64,000 nucleotides of DNA from Metaphire vulgaris (lineage: Eukaryota; Annelida; Clitellata; Crassiclitellata; Megascolecidae). Shown here piece after piece: positions 1 through 13,242 of this stretch. The stretch's first letter is position 1. The number at the start of each line of letters is the position of its first letter. The stretch covers positions 6,332,316-6,396,315 of the forward strand of contig CM030835.1 of assembly GCA_018105865.1 (NCBI GenBank). Reading direction: 5' to 3'. The notes beneath the pieces were generated by a model that was not told the origin of the DNA, searched no databases, and worked only from the letters and a program-made list of their open reading frames with translations. Made by a program: the position numbers and the translations under genes.

Positions 1-99
1 TGTCCCATTTTTACGTTTTCATACATAAATTCCTATTTTCTGCACTCGTGTAAATTATGATCACCTCAGTCTAATAACAGTCCTTAATTTAATGTCACA

Positions 100-250
100 G
101 GTTTTCCAGCCTAATGATTGTCTTGTATTGTCTTTAGCCATCTTCGTTCCGAAGATTGGTTGTATTGTGGACCGTCTTCTTCCAAGTGCTATGGTCTTCT
201 GCTGCTCTTGTTGTCTGCTCTATAGTGAGTCCTGTCCATTCTTTGATGCT
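100..250 (-). mobile_element. LINE reverse-transcriptase C-terminal remnant
   Basis: The minus strand reads as a tryptophan/arginine-rich tail (WKKTVHNTTNLRNEDG) of the kind that ends many LINE reverse transcriptases. It has a stop and no intact upstream domain. A stretch near 53.74-53.87 kb on the minus strand shares the same terminal bases, so both are probably 3' ends of one decayed family. Confidence 0.45.
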
Positions 251-324
251 GTCTTCAAGTTTAAATTTTGGTATCAATAGATTAGCAAATCAGTCTATTG
301 ATACCAAAATTTAAACTTGAAGAC
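251..324. repeat. Perfect 31-bp hairpin
   Basis: Bases 251-281 are the exact reverse complement of 294-324, separated by a 12-base loop (282-293). The arms start with GTCTTCAAG and show no mismatch. The hairpin directly adjoins the LINE remnant to its left. Confidence 0.9.
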
Positions 325-2394
325 ATTAAGACTGCAAGAGCAGCATCAGATTTATATGCCATGATTCTACAGAAAAAACTCTGTTCTTGTGCTCACATGC
401 TGTCCCAGCTAACCTCTCTCCCCAAAATGTAACAACTGGAATCGGAATTAGAGCGGTTTCAATAATGTCACTAACAGTCAACCGGTAATCATTAATATTC
501 CATTTTAATCTAATAGTCACTATAACAGCATCTGCCTCTCCGATATAGATGAATGTCAAACACTTGTCTTTATGGATGCTGACCACTGTCCATGTGAAAC
601 TTAAATGGCTACAAAAGTGCATCAAAAATGCCAATCAGTTCTTCGGATAGCTTTTGTTCTTATTTTTAATGCTCATTATCATATTTGGTCCATCCAAATA
701 TTGGACAGTTGTTTACAGTACTGAAAATGATAAATTTGTATTAATTGACTTGTCAAAATGCTGAAACCGAAGTATTGCTCATATGGGGATTAGTAAAGGA
801 TAGCCAAATCAAAATATAAATTTTAGGGAGCCGCTGGGTCAATAAAGTTCACTTACTCATTCTGATCAGTGAATTCCACCAGTCTTTCCAGCAGAACAGT
901 AATAACTTTAGGCTACAAATATAAGTCATGAAAATTAAGCAGCGAACAGTTTTGGAGTTTAAACAAATAAAAATGCCTGTTATGATCATTCAGTTACTTC
1001 CATAAATATGTAAATGTTTTGGTGAATGGTGAATGATGAAAAGCTGATCATCGATTTCTGGAAAAGTTGTCAATTGTATGTTACAGTAAAACAGAAGAAG
1101 TTTCACATTCATCAAATTAAATGCTAAAAGAAATTTATAGCAGTTTCTTTAGCCCCTTCCTTGACTGCAACAGGAAAATGTATCACTGCTTTGTCAACAA
1201 CAGTTGACAAAGCTGCTGCTGGATTAGCCTACTTATATCCAGGCATTCAACTTTAAAGACATCACTTAGATCATGTGATTTCCAGCCAGGCAACACTGCT
1301 CAGTTGTTAAAAAATATCTATTCGATACTGAGATCATCAGGCAATTCACTACTGCAGCCTACAGACCACTACAGGACACAGGGCATATATATTAATATTC
1401 GACGATGCTCATCGTTATGCCGCATTGGTTAATAGTATATGTATGATGACACTCGTCGGTATGCTGCAGTCAAGAGGCTAAGCAAACAGATTTGTAGAGT
1501 CAGATGAAAAATTATAAAATGACCTGAAGATATTCAATTCCAAGCAACAATCGTATAAGACTGTCATGCAGACCACTCTGACCACTGCCCAGGATCTCAC
1601 TGAAAGAAAGTTCAACTTTAATTTTAATTCTTTATTTAACAACAAGCATCAAGCAGTAAAATGATGAATAAGATAATTTCATTATGAAAAATATTAATAA
1701 AAAATATATTAGTGTTGATGCCAATGATGCAAGACAAAGTGGCATACTCAAGTTCTTATACGACAATGACCAAAATCATTTTAACTAACACACTTTGTTT
1801 CCTGTCATTCTAAACTTCAGGAATGAAGCCACTTCATTACTGGATAAAGGTATTTACTGTCCCGCACAATGTAATTTAATTTAAAACTCATTTTTTGCCA
1901 ACATAAAAGCGTCTAAACTACAAAATGGACAAACTTTCTTTCTGCCAATTATAGCATGTACTGCATATGGTGTAATCTTATAAAAATAACAAGCCATGGA
2001 CCTTTCATTAACTCATTTAATAAAAATAAAATCCATACAGCACCTATCAAAGTACAAGCACAAGAATAGCAGCAAATTTAGTTTTCAAATGTCTTTAAAC
2101 ATTTATTTATCTATAACAAGAACATAAAAATGTGAAAGCAGAAACTCACTCTTCATTATCGGACAACACAGTTGTTGGGATCAACAGTAAACGTAAGCTT
2201 GAACAAAAAGCACTAGATATCAGAATCAAAATATTACTAAGCAGTTTCATTTCTTTTAATTATAAGACACTGTGCTAAAAGCTGGCGTCTTGCTATGTGC
2301 ATTACATTATGAAATGCTGCAAAATCCTATATTTAAGTTGTGCCTTGATAATAATGAACCAGTCAGCAGCCTAAAGCTCTACATGCTCTTGGAC
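325..2394. other. Gene-free AT-rich DNA
   Basis: I see no convincing exon, RNA gene or full element here. ORFs are short and lack coding character. It may be the 3' flank of the minus-strand gene that ends at 2796. Confidence 0.5.
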
Positions 2395-2395
2395 A

Positions 2396-2475
2396 TATGA
2401 GTAACTGAGAATTGAACCCAGATTTACAGTAGGCAGAACTGATGCTCTACCAACTGAGCCAGCAAGGTATGTAGC
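2396..2475 (-). mobile_element. tRNA-derived SINE head
   Basis: The minus strand contains an A-box-like stretch (TGGCTCAGTTGGTAGAGCAT) and, about 30 bases on, a B-box-like GGGTTCAATTC. The middle does not fold into a proper anticodon arm and there is no good acceptor stem, so this is a SINE head rather than a tRNA gene. A more decayed relative lies at about 7229-7310. Confidence 0.55.
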
Positions 2476-2587
2476 AATCACTGCAAATGCTTAAGGCAGA
2501 GATGCCCTAATAAATATTTATATCTCTCTAAAAACATCTTGCTTCATAGATGAAAAAAATTACATTGAGCAGTGTAATGAAGTCCTG

Positions 2588-2593
2588 TTTATT
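2588..2593 (-). promoter_or_regulatory. Candidate poly(A) signal of the 87-residue gene
   Basis: An AATAAA hexamer on the minus strand lies 203 bases beyond the stop codon at 2796. It is the first clean hexamer seen downstream. Confidence 0.35.
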
Positions 2594-2795
2594 GATGACA
2601 TAAAACATAATGAAATGGACATTTCTTCTTATTATTATTCTCACTGCTCAATTAAGCCTTGCTTTGTCACTGATGCAAAAGGCTATAGTGGATTGGAGTT
2701 TATAAAAAAACAACATAACTTATGAAGGCATAATTTGCAAATCTTAAAACAGTGTTTTCCGTTAAAGTAAATCATATTTAGAGAGCAAGTCAATT

Positions 2796-5700
2796 CTACC
2801 GGGCAGGGTCCTCAATTTGTGATGACAACCCAGCAGCAAACTCTTCAACAACCTGCAACAGTCAGAAACATTGACAACTAAGAATGTCACAAGGCCAATA
2901 TTTTACAAGGCCAAGCATGCAAGCATTCAAAAAAAAATAAATGTAATCCCTCTTAATATCACTGTGACTACCAATCTTTTAATGTCATATAATTGTTTTA
3001 TAGCACTACAGCTAAAAAAGTATCACAAGAGCACTGCACATCAAGATGCAATAGCAATGTCTCAAAAAGAGGAATGCCAGCATCATCTTTTTAAAACCTA
3101 AAATGGATGGTTCCCATTGCTGATCCATTGGAAGGAATTTCAAATTTCAAAGTAATGGGATCTGCATATCCAGATGAGTGTATGTGCATTTGCAGTATCT
3201 TTGGAAGAGATATGAACGATGATCTGAAGATCTTCCTGTGCTCGTTATTATCCATGCTCAAAGTTTCTGGAGAGGTTAACGAAGACATCACTCAAATAAT
3301 TTCATGTCAATCAGCACACTTTGAACTCAATCCAGGCTTTAATGGGGAGCAAGTGGAGATGATTTTGGGTAAAGCCTCTGGTATGGCAAAAGGGCATACA
3401 TTATAAAATAAGACAAACAGTCAATTTCCTAACTGGTTCCTCAACTTGACTGGAATGGATATTGATTAGGAGACTGTTGCAGTCAGTAGCGGCCAGTGAC
3501 CATGTCGCTGGGTTGGGCAACCCCCAACGCAACCACCAATTTTTCGCTACACAATTTGTCAATAACAATAATAATTTCACATGGAATTTTGTCTGGAACA
3601 GCAAGCCAATTCCCAATCAGGAAAATTAATAGGGTTGAGTGTTTGACTGCGCTCTGACGGCTGTGCGGTGTGTTGTGAACCATGTGTGTCGCTGGAAAAC
3701 TGCGACATACGTACAATTTCCCCGCTGCGCGTATACTACATAGCTTGCAATGCAGTATTACTGAAGACAACTTGCCTTCGAAGTGGGCGTGTCTGTGTTA
3801 CAGAGCTGGAGCGACATATACGTTTCAACTCGCAGAGACTATGCGCCAGAGGGTGTTGGCTTGTTGCCAACATGCTTAAGGCTTAAGGCATATCGCCTGC
3901 ATCTGTCCTTCACTGTATAAAGCTGAGGTGACAGAACAGAGGGTAGAGGAATATATAGACCTAATAATTGTTAATTTTTGTTTAAATAATTAAAATTCAT
4001 GTATTTTTATTAATTAGGTCTATGCAGTATAGTTTCAACTGTTACCTAACCTAGCTTAAGCTCAGTGGCATAGCCAGCTTATGCAAAGTGGGGTTTTTAA
4101 CTGGAGGCACTATGCAGCTGAACACTGAAGCCGCGGTCGCCCCCCCCCCCCACCCCTCCTTCGACCGAAAGTCCACGGATTTACATAAATTGTGTTGGTC
4201 ATATTTTTGTGCTACTGCTTAAGCTAGCTAGATTAATTAAGAATACCGGTAATTATATTTGTGCTGAGGCAATATGCTGCGGGAAAACAATCACTATCCA
4301 CATAATAGGATCACATTGGAACCGAAGTGTGCCGATCTAATTTTAAGGGTTAAATTTTTCTCACTAACATTGCAACCCCCACTTCTTAGACCCACTGGCC
4401 GCCATTGGTTGCAATACTCTAAACCATAACTTTCTATAAAAAATAGAGCCAAACAAAACAAAATTATGATAAAACAAAATTATGATAAGGGACTTAGACC
4501 CACCGGCCGCCACTGGTTTTTAAACCATAACTTTCAGAGCCAAACAAAACAAAATTATGATAAGGGACTTTTACACAGGTGAGATTCTGCTAAACCACTT
4601 AAAGCACAGTTATTATTATCATAGTTATTAAAGAAAAAATAACATGACATTTAATTCAAAAGTGAAGAGCTCATGATGGCATCTACCTGGTAAGTACATA
4701 ATTAAAATGAAAAAGACAACTCAAAATAAGTCATCATCAAGCACTTACCTGAGGATAATCTCGATGTGATTTCACAAGTTTAGTCAAAGTACGTTGAAAG
4801 ATAGACTGCTTATTAGCTACATATACAACACACACAAAACATAGAAAATGCATCAATTCCACTCTTTACAAGTTAGTGATAACTGAGAGAGACAGTAACT
4901 CAAAAGAGTTATTTGCAAATCAAAAACAATTACAATGCATAAAAATGATACTATAGCTTAAATTATATTAGGAGCTATGATTACATAGCAAACTGTCAAT
5001 AGTGCTACATGTATAATTTTTTAAAATGACTAAAATTATAATTAGAAATAATTTTCTTACCAACCAGTATTTCATTATTATTAACTTTTTCTAAGCCTCT
5101 ACAAATCTAAAGTGCAGTCTTCCTGGATCACTTAAATTGCTAAAACAAGCTAAGTGAAAAATAAAAATTGGTGATAATGGATGAGGTACCAAGGTTCAAT
5201 AAAGCTTAATTCAGCCAAAACACACTAGGTTAGAGCAGAATAAGGATATTATAGACAAGGTCTTTGGCAGTGGCATAATGTGGGTTGTCAGTGCCCATGG
5301 GCAGAGATATTTTTACACCCCCCTAATACCCCTCCAACACCCCCCAATTTGAGGTCGACACCCCCAAAATTTCCTAATCTAACAATGGCTAACAATGTTA
5401 TGTACTGTAAATAGCCCCTAACACCCCCAATTCAAGAAGTAACACCCCAATTTTATTTCTCTGATGACCTTTTCTTGCTTGTCAGGATTTGTTGAGGCTT
5501 TTGAGTTTTGTGCCTGTCAAACTTTTTTGTAGGATGACATTTTTTCACACTAATTCGGCAGAGACCCCCAAATTTTACCGACATCCCCCCAATTCACAAT
5601 CCTAAAAATAACCCTGCCCATGGGCAAACAGGAAATTAGAGAAAATTCAACCCCCATCCAACCAACTTTTCCTGAAATGCCTTTACAAATAAAAATGTCA

Positions 5701-6631
5701 TTGCATCCCCCCCATGTACCCTTAATAAGCCATGCACCCTTAAGGTACGGCTCCATTAGGAGATATGCTGCGGGGATATATCCCTTTACGAGTCCATTGC
5801 ATTGCCCCCAAACAGCAGGTGGATGAACCCTAGAATAAAAAGTAGCCATGTCTATTACAAAGATGGCAGACGACCGGATTGTTGCAATTCGGGTGTTAAT
5901 GTGCATTTCAAGAGCTGCATTTTTTATTGGAAAGACATTTAGCAGGTGTAGAAAGTTTAGGTCAGACTTTGGATGCTGTTTTGGAAAGTTTTGTGAACAC
6001 ATTTTAATGTTGCATAACCATTCGAGCTGACGCAAGACGCAAGACATAGCAGTCAATTGGGCGATGACCTACTAACCTGGAAGCTGATTGGTTAAACGGC
6101 AAAGATATCCAGCTGAATTATCTGCTTGAATGTGCAAGCACATTCGCCCGGACATATGCGGATGTGATTTTTGTCCCAAACAAATATTTTGCTGACATAT
6201 TTTTGAAGTGGAGAACCCGTTGTTTAATGCCAGTCATTCACACGGATATTGTCTGGGTAACTACTTAGGGGATATATCCCAGTAACATATCCCCTAATAG
6301 AGCCGCAGCTTTAACAAGCAAAAAAAACATTTTCTCATCCTTATTTATTTATTCTTTTTTAAAATTTGCAACCCCCTTCTATGTGTCACTCATGGAAAAG
6401 CCCATAGAAACCAATGGCATGCTACACCACTTGCCTTTGGATCAATAACAACAGCAATTCAAATTTTGCTAATGCAACAAATAGTTTCATACTCAGCTCA
6501 ACCGACGACCCATTGGACCTCAAAATAGCACCTGCTCCCAACAGCAACTCCCCAAAGACAGTATTATCTCGTAACAGGTTAGATGGCTTGGCTGATTCAT
6601 TCTTTCCCCTTTTAACTAAAAATGATGACAT
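2796..6631 (-). CDS. Small three-exon gene, 87-residue protein of unknown function
   Basis: Coding exons on the minus strand are 6493-6631 (ATG at 6631), 4749-4816 and 2796-2852 (TAG at 2796-2798). Donors are GTATGA and GTAAGT. Acceptors end in TAG and CAG. Phases 1 and 0 join without a stop. The product is 87 residues, starting MSSFLVKRGK and ending SSQIEDPAR. The first exon carries a basic N-terminus then a hydrophobic/glycine patch (GELLLGAGAILRSNG). The second has an amphipathic run (FQRTLTKLVKSH), and the third an acidic end. There is no signal peptide, membrane segment or cysteine. The consistent phases, codon character and splice sites argue for a real gene, but I do not recognise the family and assign no function. 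A 5' non-coding exon further right is possible. Confidence 0.6.
2853..4748. other. Intron 2 of the 87-residue gene
   Basis: Mostly AT-rich. Around 3100-3400 both strands carry short ORFs of unclear origin. A CpG-richer block at about 3480-3890 looks like an insertion of different composition, but I could not define its ends. Confidence 0.4.
4067..4571. repeat. hAT-like fragment and local tandem duplication
   Basis: CAGTGGCATAGCC at 4067 resembles hAT termini used elsewhere in the window. A poly-C run follows near 4141. Bases about 4383-4490 are then imperfectly repeated at 4490-4571: 'ccactggccgccattgg' matches 'ccaccggccgccactgg', and both are followed by 'taaaccataactttc' and a CAAACAAAACAAAATTATGA block. 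Confidence 0.5.
5268..5628. mobile_element. hAT-like MITE (CAGTGGCATAATG family)
   Basis: Begins CAGTGGCATAATGTGGG. It contains an inverted pair around TGCCCATGGGCAG (near 5296 and 5610) and a poly-C-rich core with GAGGTCGACACCCCC. The same core in opposite orientation occurs twice at 19.25-19.40 kb. It also carries the shared GACAAGCAAAAAAGGTC-type motif (minus strand, 5463-5486). The right outer end is not clear. Confidence 0.55.
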
Positions 6632-6639
6632 ATGAAAGA

Positions 6640-7680
6640 GAGCTAAACGTACAACTTAATAACCACATACTAAAAGCGATTAACAAAATTCTTTCTGACA
6701 GCTAAAAATATTCAGCTAAGACACAACACTTTCATTATAGAACTCTACCTAAAAGTGCAATTAATATTTGAGATTTAAAATAACAGCAAATACTTTCAAG
6801 AAATACATTACCTTAAATCATAATAATTTAATCTGTAACCATTCTCTAACTCATAATTAAAATTTAAAATAGAAAAATCACAACTTAAAAGAAAACTCCA
6901 TAGAAGACATGAAGTGACATTCACCACTCATTCTTGAAAACAATACATACATGTACCGGTATATCCAAATCAAAACCTGTTCAATTGTCACTTGAAATTT
7001 AAATTGTACATGATACCTATGGAATTAAATGCAAAGGAGTCCCATGTTCAATTTGAGTATTGATGCCAGCACTGATCTTCAGTTTCTTAAGCATACAGTG
7101 ATGCAGGTAGCTTATGCCATTAATATATAGTAGATTGTCAGTCAAACACCTAGATCTATGATTTACCTTCACAGCTTAATGCTGCTCCTCATTTTTACCA
7201 CCACCCTCTTGTAAGTAAGGCTGAGACAAACTTAGAGACTCCAATGGGACTAGATCCCATTCAATCAGTGTGCCTCTCCAACGAGTTACAAATCAGCCAG
7301 CTTCCTATCCACCATAGGTGATTTACACAGCTGATATTTACAAATTAAAAGCAAGTGGTCAATGGCAAATGATATTTATAAACAAAACTTGCCTCTAGAA
7401 TCCTGATCTTTCTCGCTAAGCTTGCGCTTTGATGATTGAATCATGTCTTGATGTAAGGTTTGTTCATGAGCATATATTATCAGAAGATATTGTCAAACAC
7501 ATCCAACTACAAGTTACATAAATATAATTTACATAAATATAATTTGTATCATGAAAGGAACTTCTCTCAAATGTCGGCAAATATCTTTGGACTACCTCTA
7601 TATTTGGTCGATAGCTCGATAGCTAGTTGACAGTCTGCAAGTGAATATACGTACTGATACATTACGCAGCTCGTCTTCGC
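6640..7680. other. Upstream flank of the 87-residue gene
   Basis: AT-rich with no recognised coding exon. It includes a decayed tRNA-like patch (about 7229-7310, minus strand). Confidence 0.4.
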
Positions 7681-7686
7681 GTCTAC

Positions 7687-7791
7687 CTATTTTGCTCAGC
7701 TGCTGCTGCTGCTGATGATGATGATGAGATATAAGTGAAATCGTGTGGATTACCTATTTTGCCTACCTATTTACCTGTCTACCTATTCTGC

Positions 7792-7824
<33 letters not shown>

Positions 7825-7860
7825 TATGATGATGAGATATAAGTGAAATCGTGTAGATTT
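7687..7860. repeat. Duplicated trinucleotide-rich unit
   Basis: A unit with GCTGCTGCTGCTGATGATGATG followed by AGATATAAGTGAAATCGTGT occurs twice (about 7687-7757 and 7782-7858). The two copies differ in GATGAT copy number. Confidence 0.8.
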
Positions 7861-8041
7861 ATTAAGCGCTTTCGTTTGTTGTATAATAGTAGCTGCTGAT
7901 TCTTAGGCGTTTAGCCTTTCTAAAAAATACCTGTTTGTATCAAGCAACGTGAAGTATGATTTTTCTTGTATCCATTCTCAATGACAAAGCATGAAAATTC
8001 ATAAATTAGAAATGACTACACACATAAACATTTAAGTGCAT

Positions 8042-8155
8042 CGAAAGCAAAAACTCACGAAACCTCCGAATAACGCGCTTATTTCCGTGGCTGCCACTCA
8101 ACAAGACTGCCGTTTTAAAAACTGGCAATTGCAGTAGAATAAAAATCCATCAAAA
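8042..8155 (+). repeat. Left arm of a ~114-bp inverted repeat
   Basis: This stretch matches the reverse complement of 8558-8671 almost throughout, with a few substitutions and one or two indels. Both arms contain AACGGCAGTCTTGTTGAGTG or its complement. The arms flank about 400 bp that includes an (AT)n run. Confidence 0.85.
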
Positions 8156-8444
8156 CAGAGTCATATCTTCACATATTTCCGATAATATATCTCACATGTA
8201 CTCAAATTTTGACGCACGCCGATATTACATGTCCAAAAGTAGCCTGATAACTGAAAAAGACAATCGTCCAAGTGTTAAAAAGCAAGAATAATATTGACAA
8301 ATATTAGGTGCATTTTGAAAAGTCTAGTAGAATCTCGCAAGATGTTTACCCATCAATCTCACTAGCGTATGAGGTGTGTAAAATTATCTAATAGACGCTA
8401 GCAATGATTGGCCTCCACGGGGTGGGGCTCGCGAATCGGGACAT

Positions 8445-8447
<3 letters not shown>

Positions 8448-8493
<46 letters not shown>
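8448..8493. repeat. (AT)n microsatellite
   Basis: Uninterrupted AT dinucleotides between the two inverted-repeat arms. Confidence 0.95.
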
Positions 8494-8498
<5 letters not shown>

Positions 8499-8557
8499 TC
8501 ATCAATCAATCACAATTTTATTTTTATAATGAGTAAAATTAACTTACAGTAAGTTAA

Positions 8558-8671
8558 TTTTGATGGATTTTTTTATTCTACTGCAATTGCCAGTTTTTAA
8601 AACGGCAGTCTTGTTGAGTGGCAGCCACGGCAATAAGCGCGTTATTCGGAAGTTTCGTGAGTTTTTGCCTT
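8558..8671 (-). repeat. Right arm of the ~114-bp inverted repeat
   Basis: Reverse-complement partner of 8042-8155. A small local hairpin (AAAATTAACTT / AAGTTAATTTT) sits at 8537-8561 at its outer edge. The arm is followed at once by a second (AT)n tract. Confidence 0.85.
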
Positions 8672-8683
8672 CTAGCTTGATGA

Positions 8684-8687
<4 letters not shown>

Positions 8688-8744
<57 letters not shown>

Positions 8745-8758
8745 TATATATATATATA
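8688..8758. repeat. (AT)n microsatellite
   Basis: Nearly uninterrupted AT dinucleotides with one AAA break. Confidence 0.95.
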
Positions 8759-9020
8759 CGCGGTGTGTGCGTGTGTGTATGTCACCGTGACCTCCGACAA
8801 TCTGGCGTCTTCCATCTGCAGCAGGGCCTGTTTTAACCACGCAAAATGCGCAGTGATAAAATGACCTATTGTGTATAAATTAATGTATATGTAAGTTAAT
8901 AAGTATTTAGCGGAGAAGAAGAAAAGGTCATCGCCTGCATTCTCTGGGCACCTCCTCAACTCTGTACGGCGACTTTCATTTTAGAAATCAGATCAGACGA
9001 TGCTAGTCAGGATCCAGAGG

Positions 9021-9222
9021 CATGGGCGCCCGCACATTGGGGCACTTGCCCCTTCCTGGAAAATGCAAATGTCAATGTTTCACATTGAAATTTGAAAACC
9101 TTGCTAAAATATTAACTGTAACCAGTGTGTTAAATTGTTTTGTCTCCTCCTGGAAAAATGTATGTGGCGTAACCGTGACCATTGTTTTGCCCCTCCTGGA
9201 AAAATTTCTGTGGGCACCCATG
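9021..9222. mobile_element. hAT-like MITE with near-perfect 8-bp target duplication
   Basis: The ends are inverted (CATGGGCGCCCGCAC at left, complement of CATGGGTGCCCACAG at right). They are flanked by TCCAGAGG and TCCCGAGG, an 8-bp duplication with one mismatch, as hAT elements make. No transposase is encoded. Confidence 0.65.
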
Positions 9223-9261
9223 TCCCGAGGAATGCTTTCCTTGGCCTAAATTTTGGCCCCG

Positions 9262-9480
9262 ACGTTCTCAATGGCGTTTCTCGGTTTTCACCTCCAGCGT
9301 GGTCTTCATAAAAATCTGAATGTACATCCCATCACGCAGACCAGTTGAGGGGCTGATTAAGTCTGGATGTTATAATCCATCAAATACTGCCCTTGACATT
9401 TCCACAAACTTCCACCTGCAATGGTTTTCACAGTGAGTCTTCAAAAAAATGTGCATGTTGTTTTTATTTGAAATTTGCAT
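9262..9480 (-). pseudogene. Decayed ubiquitin-unit fragments
   Basis: Reading the minus strand, 9262-9380 aligns base for base with the end of one ubiquitin repeat plus the start of the next ('ttctcaatgg', 'cacctccag', 'cataaaaatctg', 'catcacgcagac', 'tctggatgtt'), but with many substitutions and indels. A second, poorer match to the repeat start lies at about 9413-9460. These are relics of extra units downstream of the polyubiquitin stop codon. Confidence 0.7.
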
Positions 9481-9646
9481 TGGAGACCAGTCTTAGAAAT
9501 TCATTATTGTGCACCAACTATTAATGATAAACACTTCAAAATCACTGAACTTGTTGCTTATATTTTACTGAAACTTTTCATCTTCAAACTACTATTCGAT
9601 TTTTAAACTTCAAACACAAAATCACAACTTATGCAAGACCACAAGG

Positions 9647-9652
9647 TTTATT
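9647..9652 (-). promoter_or_regulatory. Polyubiquitin poly(A) signal
   Basis: AATAAA on the minus strand, about 200 bases past the stop codon at 9855-9857. Confidence 0.6.
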
Positions 9653-9854
9653 CTCAGCAGAAACTACATTTTAAAATTATGCCAAATAGAATTTAAACAT
9701 TTCCAAATGTTCACTCATTTAAAAGCAAAAAAATTGAATTTTGAATAAAGTCATGAAGCAAACTAAAAGAAGCTGGTAACTAGCTTAACATGAAAATTTG
9801 AATTCCAGATAATGATAACAGAGAAAAGCCGAGCATGCACTCTATGATCAAGCA

Positions 9855-12247
<2,393 letters not shown>

Positions 12248-12260
<13 letters not shown>

Positions 12261-12302
12261 ACGCATCAATCTGCATATTTAAGATATCGCGTCGGTGATT
12301 GG
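12248..12302 (-). promoter_or_regulatory. Likely polyubiquitin promoter
   Basis: On the minus strand, in order: CCAAT (12298-12302), a TATA-like TTAAATAT (12275-12282) and a CRE-like GTGACGTC (12248-12255). The spacing and orientation fit transcription leftward into the polyubiquitin gene. This is inferred from motifs only. Confidence 0.45.
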
Positions 12303-12309
12303 ACACTAT

Positions 12310-12897
12310 TTTTATCGATTGACTTTAAGTGGCCAAATATCCTATGAATATTTTCATAATTTAATCTGACAGTAACAATTGGTTTCTATTTATAAAGTCT
12401 TCTTTCTGATAGGAAGAATATCATCATTTCGGCTGCGCAGTTTGCACTTTGCAGTTTGCAGCACCAGAGGACAGAGAACAAAGACTAGTGATGTATTTTT
12501 TTTTACCTCAAGAGATTTTGCTTTGTCATATGATTCTTCGTAGTCAAATGTAGTAGAAAATAATAAAAGGCCGACGCCGGTAATTTCGCAATAATTATAG
12601 GGAATAAGAATCTATAAATGGTCACCAGTATACTTGAATCTTCAGTTGGGACATGACTGTTCAGGGGCTGTCCATTAATTTATGTGTTTTCCTGGCCACC
12701 GCAGTAATTATGTTATGACAGTCCGTCTTATATACAAAGCCCCCCTAGAAGTTATTCCGAGTTTTTCTCTATTGGGCTTTGACAGTCTTTTCAGAGAGAC
12801 ACCGGAAACTGTTGCACATCGCCATCATACAGGCTAGCTGACTGTCTGCACTTTTCATCCGATATTAGAAATTTTATTCTACTACCATTATGGCTGA
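12310..12897. other. Intergenic DNA
   Basis: No exon seen. The end-type sequence GGGGCTGTCCATTAATT at about 12665 matches the terminus of the MITE family at 21161-21570 and is probably a solo fragment. Confidence 0.4.
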
Positions 12898-12905
12898 TTT
12901 GTGGG

Positions 12906-13234
12906 CAAGGGCGTAAAACGCGGTGGACGGTCCCCCAATAATTAGTAGGAGGGGTCAGAGTATCAATTATCCCCCAACGTTCTGTGTCTAGGGGTAAAAG
13001 ATTTATATCCTCGCCCCGGCCATGATGTTGATTGATGCCAGGATTAATTTAAAACCGACCGCATTCACTCATTTCGGATGACCTTTTTTACTTGTCAGGG
13101 TATTTGGACAGGGAAAATATGAGGATGACGTTTTTTGCTCGTCAAGACTTTTTGGGAGACGAAAAGGGGGTCTGACCTGATTTTACAGACGATTTTACCC
13201 CCTCCCCAATGTTGACGCCATGTTTACGCCCTTG
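12906..13234. mobile_element. hAT-like MITE, perfect TTTGTGGG duplication
   Basis: Starts CAAGGGCGTAAA and ends with its complement. It is flanked on both sides by TTTGTGGG (12898-12905 and 13235-13242), an exact 8-bp target-site duplication. Two internal minus-strand copies of the GACRAGCAAAAAAGGTC-type motif lie at 13077-13099 and 13125-13147. Confidence 0.85.
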
Positions 13235-13242
13235 TTTGTGGG

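Noticed and set aside
2396..2475. Possible tRNA gene
   Set aside because: A- and B-box words are present, but there is no acceptor stem or proper anticodon arm; called a SINE head.
5550..6056. 168-codon minus-strand ORF
   Set aside because: It begins in a MITE and runs through non-coding DNA. No domain, no splice context, and an overlapping ORF on the other strand.
7690..7860. CRISPR-like spaced repeats
   Set aside because: Only two units of a trinucleotide-rich duplication, in an animal genome.
8544..8959. ORFs with YIYIYI runs (also 53650, 57843)
   Set aside because: Translations of (AT)n tracts.
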